Below are positions 7,744 through 14,887 of a DNA stretch of 23,479 nucleotides, piece by piece. Positions within the stretch are counted from its first letter, which is position 1. Every line of letters begins with the position of its first letter. The stretch is from CAZHCG01 sp046484285 (lineage in GTDB: Bacteria > Myxococcota_A > Polyangia > JAAYKL01). Under the pieces are notes generated by a model, which saw only the letters and a program-made list of their open reading frames with translations, was not told where the DNA came from and made no database searches. The translations under genes and the position numbers were made by a program. Location: positions 1 to 23,479 of the forward strand of contig JAWOBP010000034.1 of the NCBI GenBank assembly GCA_046484285.1, read 5' to 3'.

Positions 7744-7757
<14 letters not shown>
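7203..7757 (-). CDS. 2-oxoacid:ferredoxin oxidoreductase, gamma subunit
   Basis: A 184-residue protein of the pyruvate/ketoisovalerate oxidoreductase catalytic-domain family, the gamma subunit of KOR/VOR/POR enzymes. Hallmarks are the N-terminal AGFGGQGMLLSGKLLA and the stretch WLPSYGPEMRGGTANVTV, which form the CoA and thiamine pyrophosphate region together with the alpha subunit. Length fits the family. It overlaps the upstream beta-subunit gene by 14 bases and shares TGATG with nuoE downstream. It belongs to the cytoplasmic complex that oxidises a 2-oxoacid to the acyl-CoA plus CO2 with reduction of ferredoxin, or runs in reverse. Confidence 0.93.
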
Positions 7758-8511
<754 letters not shown>

Positions 8512-8524
8512 CGGCCGACCCTCC

Positions 8525-9595
8525 TCAAGACCCGATCTTCTTCAGCGATTGCTTGACCTGCTCGACGACCTCTTCGATCGACGGAATCACTCCGCCGGCC
8601 TTGCCGTAGAAATCGATCGGCTTGCTGCCCTCGAGGGCCAGGTTCACGTCTTGCAACATCTGCCCCATGTTCATCTCGACGCACAGGATCCGTTCGACCT
8701 TCTTCGACGCCTCGCGCAGCTCCTCGTACGGGTAGGGCTTGACCGTGATCGGTCGGAACAGCCCGACGTCGATCCCCTCGGACTGGAGCTCGTCCACGGC
8801 GGTCTTGCAGATGCGCGCCATCATTCCGAACGAGACGAGCAGCAACTCGTGATCCTGCTCGCAGTTGTACAGATCGCAGCGGCGCTCCTCGCGCTCGATC
8901 TCGCGGAACTTGTCCTTGAGCTTGACGTTGTGCTGGTGCAGCTCCTCGGGGTCGAGGAACAGGGAGTTGACGATCCGCGGCTCGCGCCCCTCGCAGCCGG
9001 TCAGACCCCAGTCGCCGGAATCGAGCGGCGGCCCGACCTCCACGTCGGGAAACTCGACCGGCTCCATCATCTGGCCGATCATGCCGTCGCCGATCACCAT
9101 CACCGGGATGCGGTACTTCTCGGCCATCCGGAAGGCGTCCATCACCAGGTCGACCGCCTCCTGCACCGAGGACGGGGCGAGCACGATCACGTCGAAGTCG
9201 CCGTGGCCCAGCCCCTTGGTGGCCTGCAGGTAGTCTCCCTGGGCGGGCAGAATCCCGCCCAGGCCCGGGCCGCCGCGCATGATGTTGACCAGCACCACCG
9301 GCAGCTCGGCGCCCGCGATGTAAGAAATCCCCTCGGCCATCAGGCTGATCCCCGGCGACGAGGAGGTGGTCAGCACGCGTATCCCGACGCCGGCGGCGCC
9401 GTAGATCATGTTGCTGGCCGCCACCTCGCTCTCGGCCTGCACGTACTGTCCGCCCACCTCGGGCAGCCGCCTGGACAGGTACTCCGGCACCTCGCTTTGC
9501 GGTGTGATCGGATATCCGAAAAAGTGTATGCAACCGGCGCGGATCGCGGCCTCGCCGATCGCCTCGTTCCCCTTCATCAGGATTCTCTCTCCCAT
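8525..9595 (-). CDS. vorB: 2-oxoacid:ferredoxin oxidoreductase, alpha subunit (VorB-type)
   Basis: A 356-residue alpha subunit. It opens with MGERILMKGNEAIGEAAIRA, then FGYPITPQSEVPE, then VQAESEVAASNMIYGAAGVG and TTSSSPGISLMAEGISY, which are the family's thiamine pyrophosphate/CoA core. LMKGNEAIAEAAIRAGC with YPITPQ is, as I recall, the signature of proteins annotated VorB (3-methyl-2-oxobutanoate:ferredoxin oxidoreductase) rather than KorA, so a branched-chain 2-oxoacid is a reasonable guess, not a proof. The frame is open further upstream to 9814, but that part is out-of-frame translation of the ferredoxin gene. The ATG at 9595 is preferred for its AAGGAG ribosome site seven bases upstream and for its fit to the family N-terminus. 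Confidence 0.92.
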   Translation of the reverse strand: MGERILMKGNEAIGEAAIRAGCIHFFGYPITPQSEVPEYLSRRLPEVGGQYVQAESEVAASNMIYGAAGVGIRVLTTSSSPGISLMAEGISYIAGAELPVVLVNIMRGGPGLGGILPAQGDYLQATKGLGHGDFDVIVLAPSSVQEAVDLVMDAFRMAEKYRIPVMVIGDGMIGQMMEPVEFPDVEVGPPLDSGDWGLTGCEGREPRIVNSLFLDPEELHQHNVKLKDKFREIEREERRCDLYNCEQDHELLLVSFGMMARICKTAVDELQSEGIDVGLFRPITVKPYPYEELREASKKVERILCVEMNMGQMLQDVNLALEGSKPIDFYGKAGGVIPSIEEVVEQVKQSLKKIGS

Positions 9596-9609
9596 GCCCC
9601 GGCTCCTTC

Positions 9610-9843
9610 CTAGTACGTGAAGAACTCGTACTGCATCCCCTCGGCATAGACCTCGATCGCCACGTCGGGGCACGCGATCGCGCACATGCGACAACCGATG
9701 CAACGGGACGGATCCACCACCTCGGCGTAGCGGTAGCCCTTGGCGTTGAGGTTGGAGGACATCTCGATGATTCCCTGCGGGCAGGCGTCGTTGCAGCGCT
9801 CGCAACCCTTGCAACGCTCTACCATGACTTCGATCTTGGGCAT
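9610..9843 (-). CDS. 2-oxoacid:ferredoxin oxidoreductase, delta (ferredoxin) subunit
   Basis: A 77-residue ferredoxin with two [4Fe-4S] motifs, CKGCERCNDACP near the N-terminus and CIGCRMCAIACP in the second half. This is the usual delta subunit of four-subunit KOR/VOR enzymes; it takes electrons from the catalytic subunits and passes them to free ferredoxin or, here, perhaps to the NuoEFG-like module. The ATG at 9843 has a GAGGAG ribosome site six bases upstream and lies 10 bases after the ATPase gene stop. The gene order delta-alpha-beta-gamma is common for this enzyme class. Confidence 0.92.
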   Translation of the reverse strand: MPKIEVMVERCKGCERCNDACPQGIIEMSSNLNAKGYRYAEVVDPSRCIGCRMCAIACPDVAIEVYAEGMQYEFFTY

Positions 9844-9853
9844 TTCGAACTCC

Positions 9854-10639
9854 TCACGCCCGGCCGATCGGCTTGTTGCGCGCGGCCGGGAGAACCTGAT
9901 CACCAATGGCACTATCTTTTTTTTCGCCGCGACGCAACCAGGGCGGCAGCATGTTCCTCTCGAGCCTGAGCAGCGGCGCTTCGATCTCCAAAAGCGCCGG
10001 ATCTCCAGCAATATTTTCCATCGCAGCCACGAACTCTATCGGCACTCCGGACCGCTCGGAGACCCGGCGAGCCAGCGCGTATCCCTCGAGCACGACCTCG
10101 GCGGTGGTGTCGTCCACCAGGTGCGAGTTGACCGCCAGTCCGGTGACCTTCAGGCGAGAGGCCGCCTCTATCTGCTCGTGCATCTTCAAGCAGCCCTCGA
10201 GCGTCGAGGTGAACGGCCGGCGCGAGTTGATCACCTGCAAAAGAGAGTAGGATCCGTCGCCCAGCGGCTCGCGGAACGAGGAGAGCATGCGCGCCCCGAC
10301 GTCGTCCCCGCCCACGTCGAAGATGCTGATATCCTCGCCCGCCGGCTCGAGCATGCCCTTGATCTCGGGCACCACGATCGGCAGATCGGCCCACTTCTGG
10401 TCGCCGGGCGGAATCACCACGCGGATCCCGAGCCGCTCCATCCGATCGACCGCCTCGCGCGAGCGAAAGTAAGGATTGACGATATCCATGTCGGCGATCT
10501 GGACGCGCCGGCCGGCGCGCGCGCTCGAGACCGCCAGGTTGACCGAGATCTCCGTCTTGCCCGACCCGTAGTTGCCCACGACGATCACCAGCCTCTGGGA
10601 GGGGAAGTAGCTCTCGCGGCTGGGCTGGGAAGCGGTCAT
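9854..10639 (-). CDS. P-loop ATPase (MinD/CobQ-like) heading the oxidoreductase operon
   Basis: A 261-residue cytoplasmic NTPase. Walker A is GNYGSGKTE (residues 22-30), followed by NLAVSSARAGRRVQIADMDIVNPYFRSREA, as in SIMIBI-class ATPases related to MinD and CobQ/CobB. A Walker B-like stretch is ISIFDVGGDDVG, near residue 115. A large frame runs on upstream to 13666, but that is out-of-frame translation of other genes. The ATG at 10639 opens the compact protein that starts just before the P-loop. It is the first gene of the operon, 10 bases before the ferredoxin gene. I recall similar ATPases in front of KOR/VOR operons in anaerobic Deltaproteobacteria; the role (cluster or cofactor delivery, complex assembly) is not known to me. 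Confidence 0.85.
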   Translation of the reverse strand: MTASQPSRESYFPSQRLVIVVGNYGSGKTEISVNLAVSSARAGRRVQIADMDIVNPYFRSREAVDRMERLGIRVVIPPGDQKWADLPIVVPEIKGMLEPAGEDISIFDVGGDDVGARMLSSFREPLGDGSYSLLQVINSRRPFTSTLEGCLKMHEQIEAASRLKVTGLAVNSHLVDDTTAEVVLEGYALARRVSERSGVPIEFVAAMENIAGDPALLEIEAPLLRLERNMLPPWLRRGEKKDSAIGDQVLPAARNKPIGRA

Positions 10640-10671
10640 CTGGCCCCTTTCGCGGCGCGTGCGTCGCGAAT

Positions 10672-10700
10672 TTGTTAACGCCGCAAAAACGGATTTGCAA
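10672..10700 (-). promoter_or_regulatory. candidate sigma70-type promoter for the ten-gene redox operon
   Basis: On the minus strand, TTGCAA (10695-10700) lies 17 bases before TAACAA (10672-10677), about 33 bases ahead of the ATG at 10639. The -10 box is weak, so this is a low-confidence call. Confidence 0.25.
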
Positions 10701-10713
10701 TGACCCGTGTCAT
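10700..10713. promoter_or_regulatory. small inverted repeat at the operon promoter, possible operator
   Basis: ATGAC-CCGT-GTCAT is a perfect inverted repeat with five-base arms that abuts the candidate -35 box of the redox operon. The position suits a regulator site. Arms this short can occur by chance. Confidence 0.3.
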
Positions 10714-10787
10714 AAAGAGGAGGCGCGGGTGAGGATGGGCTGGCAAAACGTTGGGGTTGACTCGGCACCAGGGCCGAGCGGCCTGAA

Positions 10788-10950
10788 GGAGCGAGCGAGA
10801 GCCTCCCCCTCTCCGCCTGCCGGATAGGGGGGAACGAGGGGCTGAGGTCCCGCGCCGCCGCGGGAACGACGAGCCTGATCTGGCCCCGCCCGCGCGAGAA
10901 GGCCCGCGCAGGATCTGCTTTTCCCAGCCCGCGCGGATCCCGCGCGGGTC
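10788..10950 (+). repeat. dispersed intergenic repeat, copy 2, with ATC-loop hairpin
   Basis: The 10714-10980 gap holds no gene. It has a GCGAGAGCCTCCCCCTC module (10794-10810), a hairpin at 10848-10865 (7-bp stem), a CGACGAGCCTGATCTGGCC module (about 10867-10885), CCCGCGCAGGATCTGC (10903-10918) and a perfect 9-bp hairpin CCCGCGCGG, loop ATC, CCGCGCGGG (10928-10948). The same module order appears on the minus strand at 1720-1914. The two ATC hairpins differ at two base pairs, with both partners changed each time. Confidence 0.45.
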
Positions 10951-10980
10951 GAACTGCGCGGGGACGGCGAGCTTGTTCGA

Positions 10981-11595
10981 TCAAGTCCGGTCCGAAAGCT
11001 CGCGAGGCGTTTCTCGCAGTCGGCGGCGCAGCTTTCTCAGCCTCAGCCCGGCGTGGATCAGCGCGCCGGCCAGCAGCAGGCAGGCGGCCAGCAGGGCTCC
11101 CAGCAGCGCCCTGGTTGCGGTGGCCGAATCGGCGGCTACCCGCAGCGGCCCGACTCGCTGTGTCTCCACCGCTTTCACGCCCGGCTGCTCGGCTACGAAG
11201 ACCTCTACCGACTCGGGCTCCAGCTCTCCGATCGCGGCCGCGGCCAGCTCGCGGATCCGCTCCTCTCTGGGCGCGGCTCCCTTTGCGACCCGCAGCACGA
11301 CCGCGGCCGAGGACCCGGCGTCCCGATCCCGCGACCACAGCGAACGGTCCGCCAGCTCGAGGTGGACCCGCGCGGCCTCCACTTTCCAGAGCTTTTCGAT
11401 CGTGTCCGCCAGGTCGGCGGCCAGCAGCCGCTCGCGGCGCAGGTGGCGCTCGGCCGGGCTGGGAATCAGCGAGCCTCCCAAGGAGCGATCCGCGCCGCCC
11501 GGCGCCGCGTCGCCGAGCCGATCCAGCGGCGCGGGGGTCGCCCGGCAGCCCGGCGCCGCCAACACTGCCAACAACAAAACGATACGCAACGGCAT
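10981..11595 (-). CDS. orphan YscJ/FliF-like (type III secretion ring) lipoprotein
   Basis: A 204-residue lipoprotein. A signal peptide ends in AAPGC, with C17 as the likely lipidated residue. The stretch LADTIEKLWKVEAARVHLEL, then ADRSLWSRDRD, SSAAVVLRV and ELEPESVEVFV, follows the second ring-building domain of the YscJ/EscJ/FliF family (LARTIExIxGVxxARVHLVLPExSxF...SASVLLRL...). The first ring-building domain normally found before it is absent: only about 35 residues separate the lipid cysteine from SLIPSPAERHL. A C-terminal transmembrane helix (ALLGALLAACLLLAGALI) and a basic tail follow, as in YscJ. No other type III secretion or flagellar gene is present. It starts 12 bases after the pseudokinase-fusion gene, so the two form an operon. 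The family call is by motif and moderately confident. Confidence 0.65.
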   Translation of the reverse strand: MPLRIVLLLAVLAAPGCRATPAPLDRLGDAAPGGADRSLGGSLIPSPAERHLRRERLLAADLADTIEKLWKVEAARVHLELADRSLWSRDRDAGSSAAVVLRVAKGAAPREERIRELAAAAIGELEPESVEVFVAEQPGVKAVETQRVGPLRVAADSATATRALLGALLAACLLLAGALIHAGLRLRKLRRRLRETPRELSDRT

Positions 11596-11607
11596 CGCCG
11601 CCGGCCT

Positions 11608-13560
11608 TCAGTAGAGCTCGAAGTACCAGGAGGTCGCGGTGCGCGGCGCCGACGACTTGGGAAAGCGGACCGATCTCACCTTGGAGGCGACGCACTTCTT
11701 CAGCTTGGCGCTGCCCTGCTTGACCGAGACTCCCACCACGCGTCCGTCTCCTCCCACGGCGATGTTCATGTCGACCCGCTTGGTCGTCTCTCCGTGCATG
11801 CACGGCAAAAAGCGGCGCACGTTCTGATCCATCACGCGGCTGATCTCGGCGGCGGTCAGCTGCCTCTGCCCCCCGCCGCCCGCCGCGCTGCCCAGGTCGA
11901 CCGCGGAGTTCATCGCCTCCTCGTAGGACATCCCGGGAACGAAGTCGCCGCCCCCTCCCCCGCCCTTGCCGCCTCCGCGGCCGCCGCGACGGCGGCCCTT
12001 GCCGCCTCCGCCCCGCCTCTTGTCGACCAGCCCCGCGCCGGTCTTGAGCTTGATCTCGCCGCTGTCGAGCGCCGCGATCAGCTCCTCCTTGTCGAAGCTC
12101 TTCTCCTCGCGCCACTGCCGCGAGAGCAGCCACGCGCCGACCGCCAGCCCGATCACGGCCAGGGCCCCGCCGGCGATCATGAGCTTGAAGGCCAGGCCTC
12201 GCTTCTCCGCGCGCTCGGTCTTCTGAATGGCCTCGGCCTCCTCGCGCTTCTTCTTCTCGATCCGATAGCGCTCCAGGAACTCGTCGAAGTCGCCCCAGGC
12301 CTTGACCTTCTTGCGCACCCCGGTGTCCATGTCGAGCAGCGGATGCTTGCCCAGCACCTCGCCGCGCAGGATCATCTGGATCAGCTCGCGGTCGGAAAAC
12401 GGGCCGTGGTCGAACTTGTCCTTCTGCACCATCCAGCGCGCCGCCTCGGACTTGCCGATGCTGCTCAGCACCGAGCCCATGTCGATCGTTGAGACGCGAT
12501 CCGACCCGGGCAGCCCCGGATCGCCGGCGGTGCCCAGCTTGTCCGAGGGCGGCGCCGGCAGACCGGGCGCCTCGACCATCTTCCCTCCGCCGCTCTTGGG
12601 CGGCGGGGGAGCCGCCTTGCCGTCGGCCTTGAAGGTCGGCACCGGCTCCTTGAACTTGGCCCCCGGCTCCTCGACGCCCATCGACCCGAGATCGACCTCG
12701 ATGTCTATTCCGAGATTGTCGTCGACCTTGCCCTTTACCTGCTCGGGGGGCGGCGGCGCGATCGTCTTGGCCAGCCCGGAGATCTCCTCCTTGACCTTGG
12801 CGGGGTCCTTGAAGCGATGCATCGGATCGGCCGACAGGCAGCGCGCCACCACTCCGTCCACCTCGCGCGAGAAGCCGTGCAGGCTGGGCGCCTTGAGCGG
12901 TCGCTGCGGCGCCACGCCCACGATCAGCTCGTAGAAGATCGCGCCCAGGGAAAAGATGTCGCTGCGCTGGTCCGCGGTCGAGCCGTCCTTGACCACCTCG
13001 GGCGCCCAGAAGGCCGACTCGGTCTTGCCGCGCCCGGGGTAGCTCTCCAGCTGGATGCGGATCACCGACAGCCCCCAGTCGCTGACCTTGACCCGTCCGG
13101 CCTTGTTGATCAAAATCGCGCGCGGGCTGAGACCGCCGTGGAAGGTCTTCTTGTGCGCGTAGCTCAGCGCGTTGCAGACGTGGCCCACGATGTTGTACGC
13201 GCCCTTGAAGGAGAAACGCTTGCCCTCCTCCTGGCGTCGCCGCAGCACTGCCCTGAGGTTCTGCCCGTCGACCCACTCCGCGGCGATGTAGATCGTACCG
13301 TCGTCCTCGACCCCCATCCCGAACGTGGCGCGAATGTTGCGGTGCGTTAGCGCGGAGGCATCCTTGACTCTCGTGCGCAGCCTGTCCACGTCGGCCTCGT
13401 CCGGAATCGAGCCGGGCGGCAGGACCCGCAACGCGACCACCTTGGAGTCCTTGGTGTCCCGCGCCCGGTAGACCTGGCCCAGATCGCCGCTTCCAGCAAG
13501 GCTCTCGATCTCGAAGCGTTCTCCGAGCACCGTTCCCTCGGAGAGAATCTCTGGTTGCAT
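11608..13560 (-). CDS. pseudokinase-GYF-transmembrane-AgmX/PglI-like fusion protein
   Basis: A 650-residue membrane protein in four parts. Residues 16-270 are a Ser/Thr protein kinase fold (glycine loop LAGSGDLGQVYRA, WAPE, SDIFSLGAIFYEL). The catalytic set is broken: the VAIK lysine is Arg (ALRVL, R45), and HRDLKPxN reads HGGLSPRAI (141-149), losing the catalytic Asp and the Asn. DFG is DWG (161-163). It is therefore probably a pseudokinase. After a Pro-rich linker comes a GYF_2-like domain (WMVQKDKFDHGPFSDREL, about 376-430). A single transmembrane helix lies at about 459-481, followed by a Gly/Arg/Lys-rich stretch at about 510-538. Residues 570-650 resemble the AgmX/PglI (TonB-like) C-terminal domain, with the paired cysteines LPCMHG and LKKCVASKV. 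The kinase fold should be cytoplasmic and the C-terminus periplasmic. The ATG at 13560 follows AAAGGGAG. It probably acts as a trans-envelope signalling or scaffold protein. Confidence 0.85.
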   Translation of the reverse strand: MQPEILSEGTVLGERFEIESLAGSGDLGQVYRARDTKDSKVVALRVLPPGSIPDEADVDRLRTRVKDASALTHRNIRATFGMGVEDDGTIYIAAEWVDGQNLRAVLRRRQEEGKRFSFKGAYNIVGHVCNALSYAHKKTFHGGLSPRAILINKAGRVKVSDWGLSVIRIQLESYPGRGKTESAFWAPEVVKDGSTADQRSDIFSLGAIFYELIVGVAPQRPLKAPSLHGFSREVDGVVARCLSADPMHRFKDPAKVKEEISGLAKTIAPPPPEQVKGKVDDNLGIDIEVDLGSMGVEEPGAKFKEPVPTFKADGKAAPPPPKSGGGKMVEAPGLPAPPSDKLGTAGDPGLPGSDRVSTIDMGSVLSSIGKSEAARWMVQKDKFDHGPFSDRELIQMILRGEVLGKHPLLDMDTGVRKKVKAWGDFDEFLERYRIEKKKREEAEAIQKTERAEKRGLAFKLMIAGGALAVIGLAVGAWLLSRQWREEKSFDKEELIAALDSGEIKLKTGAGLVDKRRGGGGKGRRRGGRGGGKGGGGGGDFVPGMSYEEAMNSAVDLGSAAGGGGQRQLTAAEISRVMDQNVRRFLPCMHGETTKRVDMNIAVGGDGRVVGVSVKQGSAKLKKCVASKVRSVRFPKSSAPRTATSWYFELY

Positions 13561-13601
13561 GGGCTCCCTTTCGAATTGATCGACTCGAACCCGGCGGGTC
13601 G

Positions 13602-13631
13602 ATTATTAGCCGACAGCGCCGGATCGCGCAA
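13602..13631 (-). promoter_or_regulatory. candidate promoter for the pseudokinase-fusion/YscJ-like unit
   Basis: On the minus strand, TTGCGC (13626-13631) and AATAAT (13602-13607) are 18 bases apart, about 42 bases before the ATG at 13560. The -10 box matches five of six consensus bases; the -35 box matches only TTG. Confidence 0.33.
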
Positions 13632-13718
13632 CCTCCCAGCCGCGGTCGCCGAGCACCGAAATCCACCGAGCCGGCAGGTTCTCTTCCGCGGCGAAGCGCG
13701 CCGCCTTCCGTCGACCGG

Positions 13719-14624
13719 CTACTCCGGGACGTAGTCCGAGCAGAATTCCTCGATCACGAAATCGTTGATCGCGTCCGCCAGCGAGATCGTGTCGCCCACC
13801 TCGTCGATGTCGAACACCATCGCGGAGGTGGCCTCCGGGATCGACGACTGGCCCTGGTAGTCGGTGTAGAAGCCGGGCTCGACGTCGGCGTTGCCGGCCG
13901 GCCCGCCCAGGTGAGCGGCGAAGCTGGCCACGCGAATCGTCTGCTCTTGCAGCGCCTGGACCGTCTCCTCGTAGGTGTGGGTCGCTGGAATTCCGCTGCT
14001 GAAGCTGTCCGGGTGCTCGCGGAAGGTGTCGTCGGTGGCGTGGATGACGACCCGCAGTGTCAGGTCCTGGTCGCGCCACTGGTACGCGGTGGCCGCCTCG
14101 TAGAGCGCGTCGAGGGTGTTCTCCGGCCAGTCGGAGTTGGTCGCGTTGGACTGGGTCTGCTGGTTGGTGGAGGTGTGGTTGTACCAGTAGTTGAAATCGC
14201 TCTTGATGTCGCTCACCGAGGTGTAGGTCTGCGGGCTGACCAGCAGGAAGTCGTCGACGAAGACGCACAGCCCGAAGTGCGGGTCGTCGTCGGCCGAGAT
14301 CTCCTCGGCCGCCTCCCAGACCAGCCCGATCTCGTCCTCCAGAGTGGAGAGATAGCCCGACATGGTGGTGGACACGTCGATCGCGAAGACGATGTCGATC
14401 TTCTCGTAGCACTCGGTATCGGTGTCGATGTCCCCGTCCGTATCCGAGTCGGAATCCGAGTCCGAATCCGAGTCGGTGTCCACGTCCGAGTCTGTATCGC
14501 CGTCCGCGTCCGCGTCTCCACCGGTATCAAAGCGTTCTCCGTCGTCGGCCCCGTCGCAACCCCAGGCGGAGATTGCAAGCCCCGCGATGATGGCGGTGAT
14601 CGTCGAGCAGCGCATACGTGACAT
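13719..14624 (-). CDS. von Willebrand factor A-domain lipoprotein with Asp/Ser/Thr repeat linker
   Basis: A 301-residue secreted lipoprotein. The signal peptide ends SAWGC with C23 as the likely lipidation site. Residues 33-70 are an acidic linker of Asp alternating with Ser, Thr, Gly or Ala, typical of myxobacterial surface lipoproteins. The rest is a VWA domain: DIVFAIDVSTTMSG carries the metal-binding motif as D83-V-S-T-T (Thr for the usual last Ser), with FGLCVFVDDF and ALYEAATAYQW downstream and TLRVVIHATDDTF as the next core strand. VWA domains of this kind bind a protein or surface ligand through a metal ion; the ligand is unknown. The frame is open upstream to 14780, but the ATG at 14624 is chosen for its signal peptide and the strong ribosome site AAAGGGAGG six bases ahead. 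Confidence 0.87.
   Translation of the reverse strand: MSRMRCSTITAIIAGLAISAWGCDGADDGERFDTGGDADADGDTDSDVDTDSDSDSDSDSDTDGDIDTDTECYEKIDIVFAIDVSTTMSGYLSTLEDEIGLVWEAAEEISADDDPHFGLCVFVDDFLLVSPQTYTSVSDIKSDFNYWYNHTSTNQQTQSNATNSDWPENTLDALYEAATAYQWRDQDLTLRVVIHATDDTFREHPDSFSSGIPATHTYEETVQALQEQTIRVASFAAHLGGPAGNADVEPGFYTDYQGQSSIPEATSAMVFDIDEVGDTISLADAINDFVIEEFCSDYVPE
14412..14521. repeat. degenerate 6-bp coding repeat (Asp-Ser/Thr linker)
   Basis: The minus-strand codons alternate GAC/GAT with TCC/TCG/ACC-type codons, giving a hexanucleotide repeat (GACTCG-like) inside the VWA lipoprotein gene. The cleanest part (about 14448-14485) encodes consecutive Ser-Asp pairs. The two serine and two aspartate codons are mixed, so DNA slippage is partly interrupted. 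Copy number may vary between strains. Confidence 0.8.
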
Positions 14625-14646
14625 CAGAAACCTCCCTTTCGAATCA

Positions 14647-14669
14647 TTGCGTCGTTTATGATAACGCAA
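14647..14669. promoter_or_regulatory. inverted repeat at the VWA-lipoprotein promoter, possible operator
   Basis: TTGCGT (14647-14652) and ACGCAA (14664-14669) form a perfect inverted repeat around 11 bases. Those 11 bases include ATGATA (14658-14663), which reads TATCAT on the minus strand, a five-of-six match to a -10 box 34 bases before the ATG at 14624. No clear -35 box is present. A repressor or activator site over the promoter is plausible. Confidence 0.35.
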
Positions 14670-14740
14670 CACCGACACATTCGTTACAAAAAACCGAACC
14701 GGCTCCGCCCGCCGCAGCCCGTCGATCGAGAACTGAATAC

Positions 14741-14876
14741 CCGATCCACGTTTTGCAGCCCCGAGAGGATACCCCCTCAATCAACAGAACGGAGCGGAGG
14801 AGACGGGGTGTCCTCGGAGGGGCGAAACTGTAGGTCCGATCGATGTTTTGCAGCCCCGAGAGGATACCCCGTCTCC
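14741..14876. repeat. direct and inverted repeat element between the two lipoprotein genes
   Basis: Two direct copies, 14741-14775 and 14836-14870, agree at about 33 of 35 bases; the common core is GTTTTGCAGCCCCGAGAGGA plus TACCCC. Between them lies an imperfect inverted copy (14799-14828, GGAGACGGGGTGTCCTCGG and onward). It can pair with the second copy (14845-14876) to give a stem of about 30 bp with a 16-base loop. The hairpin starts 12 bases after the stop codon of the IgGFc-type gene (14888). It could end that transcript, but no U-run follows, so a mobile or processed RNA element is equally possible. Confidence 0.75.
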
Positions 14877-14887
14877 GGAGCGTAGAC

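Noticed and set aside
9854..13666. 1270-codon minus-strand open frame
   Set aside because: Only its last 261 codons are a real gene (the P-loop ATPase); the rest is out-of-frame translation of the kinase-fusion and YscJ-like genes and of intergenic DNA.
14799..14876. Classical rho-independent terminator for the IgGFc-type gene
   Set aside because: The stem is long enough but no T-run follows on the minus strand, and the parts recur as direct repeats, so it is listed as a repeat element.
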